Source of the DNA: Chloroflexota bacterium
Lineage (GTDB): Bacteria; Chloroflexota; Dehalococcoidia; SZUA-161; SpSt-899
Direction: 5' to 3'
DNA: 36,462 bases
Assembly (NCBI GenBank): GCA_013203045.1
Contig: JABMQN010000018.1
Location: forward strand, 1 to 36,462
Notes under the pieces: generated by a model
Databases searched by the model: none
What the model was told of the DNA's origin: nothing
Seen by the model: the letters and a program-made list of their open reading frames with translations, nothing else
Made by a program: the position numbers and the translations under genes
Part shown: positions 18,120 through 27,531 of the stretch, piece by piece
How the letters are laid out: the number at the start of each line of letters is the position of its first letter
Position numbering within the stretch: position 1 is the stretch's first letter

Positions 18120-18878
18120 CTATTGTGCCACCCATCCACCGTCTACGGATAGAGCGTGACCGGTAACAAAAGATGCTTCGTCAGAACATAACCATACTGC
18201 AGCCTCGGCGATTTCCATTGGCTCAGCCATCCGACCTATTGGGTGCATGCCAATTATCAGGTTTTCAAGTTCTTCATTGCCTCCGGTTAAAGCGTCTACC
18301 AGAGGCGTACGGGTCATACCTGGGCATACAGCGTTCACTCGAATTCCGGCTGCAGCATACTCTAGTGCTGCCGATTTTGTAATTCCAACAACACCGTGCT
18401 TCGCGGCGATGTAGGCCGTGTTGTACTCACCACCGATTAGGCCTCCGACACTTGAAGTGTTAACGATGGCCCCCTTTCCCTGATTGAGCATCACCGGAAT
18501 CTCGTATTTCAGGCAAAGCCAGACACCTTTCAGGTTTATATTGATGACACGATCCCACTCTTCCTCGGTACAGTCGGGGAGTGTGGACACTACTTGCTCA
18601 ACTCCCGCATTATTAAATGCGATGTCCAATCGGCCATGGGTTTTAATGGTTTCGTCAATAAGCGTTTTGACCTGATCTGCTTTTGAGACATCGGTCTTCA
18701 CGAACATGGCTTCGCCGCCAGTTTCTTTGATCATCGTTACCGTCTCATCTCCCCCCTCTTCCCCGACGTCCCCAATGACTACTTTCGCTCCTTCACGGGC
18801 AAATACGATGGCAGCCGCTCTCCCGATCCCGGAACTACCTCCGGTAACCAGAGCAACTTTGCCTTCCAATCCTTTCAT
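18120..18878 (-). CDS. SDR-family oxidoreductase
   Basis: VTGGSSGIGRA, NNAGVE, YIAAKHGVVG (YxxxK), GHALSVDGGWVAQ. Confidence 0.9.
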   Translation of the reverse strand: MKGLEGKVALVTGGSSGIGRAAAIVFAREGAKVVIGDVGEEGGDETVTMIKETGGEAMFVKTDVSKADQVKTLIDETIKTHGRLDIAFNNAGVEQVVSTLPDCTEEEWDRVININLKGVWLCLKYEIPVMLNQGKGAIVNTSSVGGLIGGEYNTAYIAAKHGVVGITKSAALEYAAAGIRVNAVCPGMTRTPLVDALTGGNEELENLIIGMHPIGRMAEPMEIAEAAVWLCSDEASFVTGHALSVDGGWVAQ

Positions 18879-18907
18879 TCGTTTGTCCCCTTTATGTGCT
18901 TTGGAGT

Positions 18908-18926
18908 GCGGCAGTCCAACTGCCGC
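18908..18926. repeat. Small inverted repeat GCGGCAGT-cca-ACTGCCGC
   Basis: Perfect 8-bp stem, intergenic. A second hairpin ATCCCCCTT-tg-AAGGGGGAT lies at 18978-18997. Confidence 0.5.
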
Positions 18927-19040
18927 TTTCTGGATTGCATGAGTTATGTCATTGGGAAATTACTGCGGTATTTGCCAATCCCCCTTTGAAGGGGGATGTT
19001 ATCCTCTATTTCACTCCAGCCATGTCTATCCTGCCCTCCA

Positions 19041-19622
19041 TCATAGTCTTCTCGGAGGTTGTGGCGCACAGTAATAAATCGCAGGACCGGCACCCTGTTC
19101 TGACTTCAGAGTATAGGCGTTTCTATTTGCAATCAGTTTGGAGACGTCGCTCGCCGGATCCGCGATATCCCCGTAAAACATGGCATCCACTCCACAACAT
19201 AAAACACAAAACGGCTCGAAACCTTCGTCGAGACGATCAGAACACATATTACATTTTCGCACCACGTTCTTATCTGAATCGAAGAATAGGGCCTCGTACG
19301 GACAGGCTGAAATGCACATCTGGCAACCATCGCATTTTTCTTCATCAATCAGCACAATCCCGTCAGGTCGCTTGGAGATGGCTCCGGCTGGGCAAGCGTC
19401 CTGGCAAGGTGGTTTATCACAGTGCATGCAAGGTGTGGGCAAATAGTACATACTCAAATTAGGATATGTCCCTCCCGGAGTATCCCGGTGAGGACCTCCG
19501 ACTGTTTGAACACTGATCCCTGATCCAACCTCGATACCATGCTCAACCTTACAGGCTACCGTGCAGGTTTGACATCCGGTACATCTTTCCAGATCAATGA
19601 CCATTCCATATCGCTTGACCAT
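19041..19622 (-). CDS. 4Fe-4S ferredoxin, DmsB/PsrB-type electron-transfer subunit
   Basis: CTGCQTCTVAC, CMHCDKPPCQDACP, CDGCQMCISACP, CNMC...CVLCC: four cluster-binding motifs. Directly follows the Mo-oxidoreductase genes. Confidence 0.9.
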   Translation of the reverse strand: MVKRYGMVIDLERCTGCQTCTVACKVEHGIEVGSGISVQTVGGPHRDTPGGTYPNLSMYYLPTPCMHCDKPPCQDACPAGAISKRPDGIVLIDEEKCDGCQMCISACPYEALFFDSDKNVVRKCNMCSDRLDEGFEPFCVLCCGVDAMFYGDIADPASDVSKLIANRNAYTLKSEQGAGPAIYYCAPQPPRRL

Positions 19623-19624
19623 TT

Positions 19625-21859
19625 CTATCCCTCCTCAACTCGTTCGATCTCGACCAGCGTATCGCAAAAGGCCGCGTTTGGTTCGTAGATGGCTGCCTGG
19701 GCCGGATTGATGGTGTTATGCGTCAATGCCTGGTGGGTGCCGGCTTTGTAGTGCCAGGGGGACCATCCCTGGTTCATATTAACCAATCTTTGTGGAATGC
19801 CATTTTGAACTTGCGCTTTGAGTTTGACTTCGCCTCTGTCGTTGAATACCCTCACCAAGTCACCATCTTTGATATTTCTGGGTTTGGCATCCTCCGGGCT
19901 GATGTTTAATACTGGCTCGGTATCAATCTCGCGGATCCATGAGATATTGGTATACATCGAGTGAAGCCGATACTTGGGGTGAGTAGTGGATATTGAAAGC
20001 GGGTATTTGTGGGCCAACGGTGTTCGCTGACTCTCCATCGGTTCGATGTATACCGGCAATGCCTGATCGAAATCCTTAAGCCGTTCCGTGTAGAATTCGA
20101 TCCGGCCGGATGGGGTGGCGAAGGGAGGTGCAGGATCAGGGGCCGGGTATTGAGGGGCTTCCTCAAGTTTTTCCAGCGTTATCCCTTCCATAGTCGGATG
20201 CCCTGAAGCAATCATGATCTCAATGTATTCCTTATCAGTCTTGTCGAGGAACCCCTCAATCCCCATCTTTTCAGCCAGGCCTGAATATATCTCAATATCC
20301 GATTTGGATTCATGAAGCGGTTCGATAACCTTCTTTTGCAGTTGGAGGTAATCTTGAGAACCCTCTCCGATGCTCGCAGCCAGATCATTCCACTCATACG
20401 GACTGCATGTCGGCAGGACGATATCGGCGTATTTGGCGCTGGTGGTCATGAACATGTCCACGGCTACTACGAGTTCCAGTTTGGGCAGCAACTCGCGAGT
20501 GAATTTATTGAAATTTGGGTCCTGGTTCATCAGGTTATGTCGGGTCATCCAGAGCGATTTGAGGGGATGTGGTTGCTCGTTTTCGATAGCCTCGTACATC
20601 TGAAGCAAAGTGACGAGATCGGAGATTCCATGAGTCATGAAAGTCATGAAGTTGTATTGAGTGGTGTGGGGAGTCCGCACACTGATGTTTCCGGTAATGG
20701 CTGCCAGGGTATTTATGGCCCGGAAAGTGAGATCCCCGTAGAGTGACCCTCTGGTGCCTCCCATACCTCTGTAAGTGGCGGTCGGTTTTTGGGTAGCATA
20801 CTCCATGGCAAGCTTGATCATGGTTTCTACTGGAACATTCGTTATTTCAGAGGCTTTTTCTGGCGGGTACTGATCTATCAGCTCACTCAGAAGCTGAAAA
20901 GCTGGCTTGCATTCAATACCGTTCACAGTGAAAGTGCCGATTACTGCCGGTGATGTATTGGACATGTCATGGGTCGCGGCACTATTTTCGCCCTGATCCC
21001 AGATTACGTATTTCTCAGACTCGCCTCTGGAGATATCCTTTTCTCTCAAGAAAAGGCCATTATCCATACGTACGAGAAATGGTGCAACGGTGTGTTGAAT
21101 CAGAAATCCGATATCATGGAGACCCCGTTCCAGAATGACGTTCATCATCCCAAGAGCCAGGGCCGCATCGGTGCCGGGCCTGATCCGTATGTACTCATCA
21201 GCTTTGGAGGCAGTAGTGGTGAATCTTGGATCGATAACAACCAGCCGTGCACCTTTCTCCTTGGCATCCATGATACGTCGCCATTTGAAGGGTTGCGTAT
21301 CAGCCGGATTATTGCCCCATGCCACGCAGAACGCCGGATTCTCAAATCGATTGAGGTAATCCTCCCCATACCACATAAATGCCCCAAAAGAGGCCATATC
21401 TGCGCAGGGCCCGGCCGAATCACCAAGACCTGCCGGAAGGATGAACGTTCCTCCACACGCACCAGCGAAACCAACTGTCAGCAGATTGGAGAACAGTCCT
21501 ACGCCTGTCGAAACAAATCCAAGTGAGTTTGTGCCATACTTCGCGCCAATGTCTTTCAATTTAGAAGCGATAGTCTCTAAAGCTTCATCCCAGGAAATCG
21601 GCTGCCACTTTCCCTCGCCTCTTTCCCCCACGCGTTTCATCGGGTGTTTCAATCGATCCGGATGGTACACCAGCTTTGGGGCGGACAAACTCTTAACGCA
21701 GACGTGACTCGTACCTGCGTGATCACTCGGTTCGACCTTGAGAAGTACCCCGTCCTTAACGTGAGCCAGGATGCCGCAAGATATCCCGCAACCGTATGGG
21801 CAAACGGTACGAATCACCTCAGCCCCGGGCACTGCTCTAACCTGTCTTTGCAATGTCAT
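19625..21859 (-). CDS. Molybdopterin (bis-MGD) oxidoreductase, DMSOR superfamily, paralog 2
   Basis: CPYGCGISC...CVKSLSAPKLVYHPDRLKHPMKRVGERGEGKWQPISWDEAL. The ORF call extends to 21952, but AAAGGAGGTGCCAATG supports a start at 21859. No Tat motif. Confidence 0.9.
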   Translation of the reverse strand: MTLQRQVRAVPGAEVIRTVCPYGCGISCGILAHVKDGVLLKVEPSDHAGTSHVCVKSLSAPKLVYHPDRLKHPMKRVGERGEGKWQPISWDEALETIASKLKDIGAKYGTNSLGFVSTGVGLFSNLLTVGFAGACGGTFILPAGLGDSAGPCADMASFGAFMWYGEDYLNRFENPAFCVAWGNNPADTQPFKWRRIMDAKEKGARLVVIDPRFTTTASKADEYIRIRPGTDAALALGMMNVILERGLHDIGFLIQHTVAPFLVRMDNGLFLREKDISRGESEKYVIWDQGENSAATHDMSNTSPAVIGTFTVNGIECKPAFQLLSELIDQYPPEKASEITNVPVETMIKLAMEYATQKPTATYRGMGGTRGSLYGDLTFRAINTLAAITGNISVRTPHTTQYNFMTFMTHGISDLVTLLQMYEAIENEQPHPLKSLWMTRHNLMNQDPNFNKFTRELLPKLELVVAVDMFMTTSAKYADIVLPTCSPYEWNDLAASIGEGSQDYLQLQKKVIEPLHESKSDIEIYSGLAEKMGIEGFLDKTDKEYIEIMIASGHPTMEGITLEKLEEAPQYPAPDPAPPFATPSGRIEFYTERLKDFDQALPVYIEPMESQRTPLAHKYPLSISTTHPKYRLHSMYTNISWIREIDTEPVLNISPEDAKPRNIKDGDLVRVFNDRGEVKLKAQVQNGIPQRLVNMNQGWSPWHYKAGTHQALTHNTINPAQAAIYEPNAAFCDTLVEIERVEEG

Positions 21860-21909
21860 TGGCACCTCCTTTGGTCCATTGAGAGAATTGAATACTGTTC
21901 CTCCGTAGC

Positions 21910-21950
21910 GCGACCATTCAGGGTCGCTTCTGGCGAGGCTCAAGCCTCGC
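21910..21950. repeat. Pair of adjacent hairpins between the two Mo-oxidoreductase genes
   Basis: GCGACC-attcag-GGTCGC (21910-21927) and GCGAGGCT-ca-AGCCTCGC (21933-21950). Confidence 0.6.
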
Positions 21951-21951
21951 A

Positions 21952-24180
21952 CTACGTTATTGGTTCCACTTCGACCAGCGTATCGTACTGGGCGATATTC
22001 GGTTGATAAATAGCCTGTTGCGCCGGATTGATTGTCTCATGAGTCATTGCCTGGTATGTGCCACCGATGAAGTGCTCCGGAGACCACCCTTGGCAGATGT
22101 TGACCGATCCGGGCCTGATGCCTGAGTTTATCCAAGTTTGTAGTATTACCTCTCCTCTATTGTTGAATGCACGAACCGTATCACCGTCCACTATGCCTCT
22201 GGCTTCTGCGTCCGCGGGGTTGATCTCCAATACGGGACCCTGATCGATCTCACGAATCCATGAAACGTTGGCGAACATGGAATGAATGCGGTATTTGGGA
22301 TGAGTCGTTAAAAGCGTCAGTGGATAGTCTTGAGCCTTGGGTGTTTTGGGGCTTTCCATCGGTTCCAGGTAGACCGGCAGCTCCTGACCGAACGGTTTAA
22401 GTAATTCCGTGTAGAATTCAAACCTCCCCGAAGCTGTCCCGAATCCCTGAATGGCATGAGCATTGGGTAATCTGGGATTTTCTGCCAGTTGTTCGACGGT
22501 TATCCCTTCGGTTGATGGATGTCCTGAGGCAAGCATTTGGTCGATATATTCCTCAGGACTTTTATCCAGATATTCTTCCATTCCCATAGCAGCGGCAATT
22601 GAGGCGAAGATGTTGATATCCGATCTGGATTCATGAAGCGGTTCGATTACCTTGGGCTGCAGTTGGAGATAGTTGTGTGATCCATCACCTAGCGGTGAAT
22701 AAAGATCGGTTGATTCGTACGGGCCAGCGGCGGGTAAAACGATATCGGCGTATTGGGCACTGGTAGTCATGAACAGGTCGGCAACCACTATAAAATCGAG
22801 TCGGGGCACGAGTTCATCGATGATTTTGTTGAAATTGGCGTATTGATTGATAGGATTGTGTCTGGCCATATAGAGCGACCTGATTGGATACGGTTTGTCC
22901 TCGAGAATGGCTTCATACATGTTGAGTAGTGGCAGAACTCCGGGAAAGCCTCGCGTCATCAGGGCAGTCATGTTCACTTCGGATGAATTTCGACCCTCAA
23001 AACTGATGTTTCCAGTGATGGCAGCTAAAGTGCATATAGCCCGGAAGTTGAGATCGCCGTGGATGTTGCCTCTCGTTCCTCCCAGCCCTTTGTACGAAGC
23101 AGCCGGTTTGGCAGTCGCATATTCTATGCCAAGCCTTTCGATAGTCTGAGCGGGAATTCCGGTTATCTCGGAAGCCTTTTGTGGCGGGTATTGATCTATC
23201 AGTTCAGTCAGGAGCTGAAAGGCCGGTTTGCAGGTAATCCCATTGACTTCATATGCCCCAGTCAACGCAGGGGTAGACCCCGGTGTTTCAGGATTTCGCG
23301 CTTCATTGGTTTTAGTATCCCAGATTACGTACTTATCGGATTCTGTGGAGTTGACATCTTTTTCCTTTAAAAACAGTCCGTTGTCGGTGCGTATCAGGAA
23401 TGGGCCGATCGTGTGTTTGATGATGAATTCTTTATCCTCTAGGCCCTGCTTCAGGATTGCATTCATCATCCCGAGTGCAAGGGCTGCATCGGTTCCGGTT
23501 CGAAGCGGTACGAATTCATCGGCTTTGGACGCGGTTGTGGTGAAACGAGGATCGATGACGATGAGTCGAGCGCCCTTTTCTTTAGCATCCCGGATCATGC
23601 GCCACTTGAAGGCTTTGGTTTCAGCCGGATTCTCCCCCCAGACGAAAATCGAAGCAGGATTGTCAAACTGAACAGTGTAGTCCTCTCCGTACCACCAGGG
23701 GGAGCCATAACAGGCCTTGTCGGCACAGGGACCAGCCACATCGCCGCAGCCTGACGGATCGATGAACGTACCACCGCAGGCACCGACGAATCCGAGCATG
23801 GCTGTTGTGGTCAGTGCTCCAACCTGATCGATCACGAAAGCCAGTGATGAAGGACCATATTTCTCGCCGATTTCCTTGAAATTGGTGGCTACCATATTGG
23901 TGGCTTCATCCCAGGAGATACGTTCCCATTTCCCCTCCCCTCTGGCCCCTGCTCGTTTTAGAGGGTATTTCAATCGATCGGGGTGGTAGACCATCTTTTG
24001 GGCTGAGAGACCGCGCAAGCAAACATGACTTGTTCCCAAATGATCGCTTGGCTCGATTTTGATCAGATTGCCATCTTTAATATGGGCCAGCACACCGCAG
24101 GCGATGCCGCAATTGAGTGGGCATACTGTGCGTATTACTTGCGTTACGGGCGCTTGTCTGACTCGTCTCTGAAAAGCCAT
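21952..24180 (-). CDS. Molybdopterin (bis-MGD) oxidoreductase, DMSOR superfamily, paralog 1
   Basis: CPLNCGIACGVLAHIKDGNLIKIEPSDHLGTSHVCLRGLSAQKMVYHPDRLKYPLKRAGARGEGKWERISWDEA. Clear full-length similarity to the adjacent paralog. No Tat motif. Confidence 0.9.
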   Translation of the reverse strand: MAFQRRVRQAPVTQVIRTVCPLNCGIACGVLAHIKDGNLIKIEPSDHLGTSHVCLRGLSAQKMVYHPDRLKYPLKRAGARGEGKWERISWDEATNMVATNFKEIGEKYGPSSLAFVIDQVGALTTTAMLGFVGACGGTFIDPSGCGDVAGPCADKACYGSPWWYGEDYTVQFDNPASIFVWGENPAETKAFKWRMIRDAKEKGARLIVIDPRFTTTASKADEFVPLRTGTDAALALGMMNAILKQGLEDKEFIIKHTIGPFLIRTDNGLFLKEKDVNSTESDKYVIWDTKTNEARNPETPGSTPALTGAYEVNGITCKPAFQLLTELIDQYPPQKASEITGIPAQTIERLGIEYATAKPAASYKGLGGTRGNIHGDLNFRAICTLAAITGNISFEGRNSSEVNMTALMTRGFPGVLPLLNMYEAILEDKPYPIRSLYMARHNPINQYANFNKIIDELVPRLDFIVVADLFMTTSAQYADIVLPAAGPYESTDLYSPLGDGSHNYLQLQPKVIEPLHESRSDINIFASIAAAMGMEEYLDKSPEEYIDQMLASGHPSTEGITVEQLAENPRLPNAHAIQGFGTASGRFEFYTELLKPFGQELPVYLEPMESPKTPKAQDYPLTLLTTHPKYRIHSMFANVSWIREIDQGPVLEINPADAEARGIVDGDTVRAFNNRGEVILQTWINSGIRPGSVNICQGWSPEHFIGGTYQAMTHETINPAQQAIYQPNIAQYDTLVEVEPIT

Positions 24181-24253
24181 AATGCCTCCCCGTTGAGAAC
24201 TTTCAGTCTGTTTTATAATTTAGCTCGGTCCACGAATTCAAATGGAATTAAGT

Positions 24254-24376
24254 CGTTCATACTTCGACAGGTCGCTTGCGCGCCAAAGCTTCAGCGACGG
24301 CACGCTCAGCACGAACGATTCCTTCCCCGTTTAACACCGCTCATCCTGAACATGTCGAAGGGCGAGCGGTGCTGAG
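24254..24376. repeat. Composite palindromic intergenic repeat (REP-like)
   Basis: CTTCGACA (24262-24269) / TGTCGAAG (24353-24360); CGTTC (24254-24258) / GAACG (24313-24317); CACCGCTC (24335-24342) / GAGCGGTG (24364-24371); CTCAGCA / TGCTGAG. Confidence 0.55.
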
Positions 24377-24391
24377 TCGTGCTATTGAATA

Positions 24392-24982
24392 CTAGCCTTC
24401 CAGTTCGATAACTACTTCGCAGTAGGGGTCACCTTTGGGGATCAACTTGGTAAAGGAAAACTCTCCCTTGACTCCCAATCCGTCGAAAGTACCCCGCTCC
24501 ACGGAAGCTGCTACACGTGTGCAGATCTCAGGGCACAATGTTGCCGCTGTTGCCATAGGACAAAAATATTCACGCTTCACTGCACGTTGCTTACCGGTTT
24601 CGATCCACTCGCCTTTGATGCCGTTTTGAGTATCTTCCAGATCAAAAATTCGCCCCACACTGCGAGCGTCATTGGGATCGATTTTCATGGTCTGGCCAAA
24701 TTCCTGAGCTCGCCCATAACCATAGTCGTACATTACTTTCTCGATCTCGTCATATATCTCGTTTCCGTATCTCGCCGCTAGTACACTTAAAATCATCGCT
24801 GCCATTGAAAACCCTTCGCCTCTCACTTGCGAGACCAAGTCTTCCAATTGGGATGTCAGTTTTTGCAGGGGTGAAGGCGGAACAAAAACTGTTGTACGAT
24901 CTTCTTCCAGTAGAGGTACTTCGTCTACCCATTGGCAAGAATACTGACCATGCTCAAATCTTTCTGTGACATTGTCGCTCAT
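24392..24982 (-). CDS. L-2-amino-thiazoline-4-carboxylic acid hydrolase (ATC hydrolase)-like family protein
   Basis: FCPMATAATLCPEICTRVAASVERGTFDGLGVKGEFSFTKLIPKGDPYCEVVIELEG resembles the C-terminal pattern (Cys...ICR..GDPYCEF) of ATC-hydrolase-family proteins. Confidence 0.5.
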   Translation of the reverse strand: MSDNVTERFEHGQYSCQWVDEVPLLEEDRTTVFVPPSPLQKLTSQLEDLVSQVRGEGFSMAAMILSVLAARYGNEIYDEIEKVMYDYGYGRAQEFGQTMKIDPNDARSVGRIFDLEDTQNGIKGEWIETGKQRAVKREYFCPMATAATLCPEICTRVAASVERGTFDGLGVKGEFSFTKLIPKGDPYCEVVIELEG

Positions 24983-25010
24983 TTTCCATATCCTCCCCGT
25001 GAATTGAATC

Positions 25011-26447
25011 CTATTCCTTGATTCCCGCAGCCAATCTGGCCTTGGCTTTGCATCTTTCGTAATTGCATTCCATGGCGACCATGTCCTTGAGGGTTTTTGA
25101 AGGGCTGCCTCCGGTGATACACATCACATGGTACCATCCGGCAAACTCGGAGGCTGTAAGGTCCTCGATCAGCTTGAAGGTACGCACTCTGTCCATAGTT
25201 GGAACACCCTCTTTTCCCTGGTAGTACTTTTCCAGATATTTGCCGGTGACCGGGCTCAAGAAATCCTTTTCTGAGGCCATTGTGCCCACCAGTCCACCGG
25301 CAGTATCCTGCATGTAGTAGCGATGCTCTCCCAGCTTTTTAGCAGCATAGACCTTGCCCGTAGCCACCGGTGCCATCTTTGGATAGTAAACTCCCGATTC
25401 ATGTGTCGAACCTTCTACTGCTGCGGCAACAGCGCAAGCGTTGACGATCTCGGCGTCCATTGCCATCTCACTCATGCCATCAAGAATATGGGGGGCCGAT
25501 GCAACGCTGTTGTAGTCGGCGATCAATGCCGTAGCGCCAATGGAAAGATCGATATTGATCCACCGGCACAGACACTTGTGCCAGAGGTGTGAAGAAAGAA
25601 GTATGGGGCCGAAAGTGACGATGGATTCAACTTCCCCACACATGAACACCCTTTCCCAGGGGACGAATACATCGTCAAATACGATCATAGCTTCGACATG
25701 ACCGCCGAATTTTGAGCTCAAGGGATTATCGATATCTTTAGGTTCAGCCGGTGCGTGGGGTGCTCTGCAAATATAGGTAATGCCTTCAGTGTCTACCGGG
25801 GTGAAGAAGCCAACATAATATTCGGGCAGGAATTCCATTTCGACTACACACAGCATGTCGGTGTATGGGGCAGCAGTTCCATGAGCTTTGGCACCCCGGA
25901 CTACGATCCCGTCTGCCCTCTTCTCGACGACGTGCAAGAACATGTCTGGATCCGATTGTTCGGCGGCTCCCTTGCTTCTATCCCCTTTCGGACTTACCAA
26001 TCCACCACCGATAATCCAGTCGTTCTTTTGTGCTTGCTTGACGATTTCGATTACATTTTGGTGATAGCTGGTGTTGTGATTTTTATCAATTTCGAAACTG
26101 ACAGCCCAGGCGGCGTGAAGCAAGTCGCTGGTTAAACATCTGTAGTGACATGGACATAGGAAGTCGCCCAATCCTCGATTGAGCTTTGTTTTGGCCATGG
26201 CGTCCTGCTCATTCTGCATCAGGTAGGTCCAGCGGCTGACCTCTTCATTGACGAGCGGTGACCATACTCTCGCAAGTTCTCTGTAGTCGGGGTGATTGGC
26301 TTGCTCGTATGTTATAGCGGCTGAGTTTATGCCAACCTGAAATGCGGGATGATCGACGATATTCTCGATTTTCTCGCCATCCATGTAGACATTTGGGTTT
26401 TGCTTTCTCAGGTTTTCGATGTAGTCCGCTTTAGTTCGTATTCCCAT
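25011..26447 (-). CDS. HpaB-family protein, 4-hydroxybutyryl-CoA dehydratase / 4-hydroxyphenylacetate 3-hydroxylase superfamily
   Basis: 478 aa; DFLCPCHYRCLTSDLLHAAWAV, TDMLCVVEM, KFGGHVEAMIVFDDVFVPWERVFMCGE, SSHLWHKCLCRW, ATGKVYAAKKLGEHRYYMQDTAGG. Confidence 0.85.
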   Translation of the reverse strand: MGIRTKADYIENLRKQNPNVYMDGEKIENIVDHPAFQVGINSAAITYEQANHPDYRELARVWSPLVNEEVSRWTYLMQNEQDAMAKTKLNRGLGDFLCPCHYRCLTSDLLHAAWAVSFEIDKNHNTSYHQNVIEIVKQAQKNDWIIGGGLVSPKGDRSKGAAEQSDPDMFLHVVEKRADGIVVRGAKAHGTAAPYTDMLCVVEMEFLPEYYVGFFTPVDTEGITYICRAPHAPAEPKDIDNPLSSKFGGHVEAMIVFDDVFVPWERVFMCGEVESIVTFGPILLSSHLWHKCLCRWINIDLSIGATALIADYNSVASAPHILDGMSEMAMDAEIVNACAVAAAVEGSTHESGVYYPKMAPVATGKVYAAKKLGEHRYYMQDTAGGLVGTMASEKDFLSPVTGKYLEKYYQGKEGVPTMDRVRTFKLIEDLTASEFAGWYHVMCITGGSPSKTLKDMVAMECNYERCKAKARLAAGIKE

Positions 26448-26460
26448 TTTTCGTTCCTCC

Positions 26461-27483
26461 CTAAAAAGATGGCTCCTCCGAGAGCTTCACGACAAGTTTT
26501 CCCCTGTTTGATCCATCGAACAGCATGTTTACAGCATGAGGGGCGTTTTTGAGACCATCTACGATGTCAACCTTGTATTGTAGTCTCCCTTCGAATAACC
26601 AGGTTCCCAGATCGGTCATGGCTTCCATTACCCGATCCAGATAGTCCAGCACAATGAATCCTTCGATTCGGGCGCGTTTGTAAAGGACGTTGACGAAATT
26701 GCGAGGACCGGGAACAGGTTCCGAGGCATTGTATTGCGAGATCATACCGCACAATACGATCCGGGCGTGGAGATTGATCTGATCCAGCACGGTTTCAAGT
26801 ATTTCACCACCAACGTTATCAAAATAGATATCGATACCGTCCGGGCAATGACGGCTCAGGCTTTGCGAAACACTTTCTGTTTTGTAGTTGATTGCGGCAT
26901 CGAAGCCGAGTTCATTGGTGATCCAATCGCACTTGTCGTCGCTTCCGGCGATCCCCACAACTCGGCATCCCTTGATCTTCCCGATTTGTCCCACGAGCGA
27001 ACCGACACCACCAGCCGCAGCCGATACAACGAGGGTTTCCCCTTCTTTGGGTTGACCAATATCCATCAGGCCAAAATATGCCGCCAGTCCGTTACCGCCG
27101 AAGATTCCAAGATAGTGCGTCATCGGGATGGATACATCTTTCAACAGTTTTACGATACCGGTACCATCGTCAATAGCGTAATCCTGCCAGCCAAGTAATC
27201 CCTGAACAATGTCCCCCGCCTCAAAATCGGAGTGGCGCGATTCCTCAATGATCCCAACAACCCCTCCACGCATGATCTCGCCGATCTGCACTGGTGGCAT
27301 GTATGATTCTTCCTCATTCATCCATATACGATAGGTGGGATCGATGGATAAATAGATATTGCGGATAAGGACTTGCCCCTCAGACGGAGAGGGAATTACC
27401 TCCTCTCGCCATTCGAAATCCGATTCTCTAATCAGTCCTTCGGGACGAGCGGCGAGGCGCCACTGTCGATTAATCTTAGACAT
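26461..27483 (-). CDS. Zinc-independent NADP-dependent MDR reductase (CurA/prostaglandin reductase-like)
   Basis: LSIDPTYRIWMNEEESY, GEIMRGGVVG, VSAAAGGVGSLVGQIGKIKGCRVVGIAGSDDKC, DIYFDNVGGE. Confidence 0.88.
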   Translation of the reverse strand: MSKINRQWRLAARPEGLIRESDFEWREEVIPSPSEGQVLIRNIYLSIDPTYRIWMNEEESYMPPVQIGEIMRGGVVGIIEESRHSDFEAGDIVQGLLGWQDYAIDDGTGIVKLLKDVSIPMTHYLGIFGGNGLAAYFGLMDIGQPKEGETLVVSAAAGGVGSLVGQIGKIKGCRVVGIAGSDDKCDWITNELGFDAAINYKTESVSQSLSRHCPDGIDIYFDNVGGEILETVLDQINLHARIVLCGMISQYNASEPVPGPRNFVNVLYKRARIEGFIVLDYLDRVMEAMTDLGTWLFEGRLQYKVDIVDGLKNAPHAVNMLFDGSNRGKLVVKLSEEPSF

Positions 27484-27531
27484 TGGAAAGCCTCCTTTGT
27501 TCGTTAATGAAGAAGACGATTTAGTGTGGAT

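Noticed and set aside
20969-21526. 185-aa plus-strand ORF opposite the Mo-oxidoreductase
   Set aside because: Antisense shadow of a conserved catalytic subunit.
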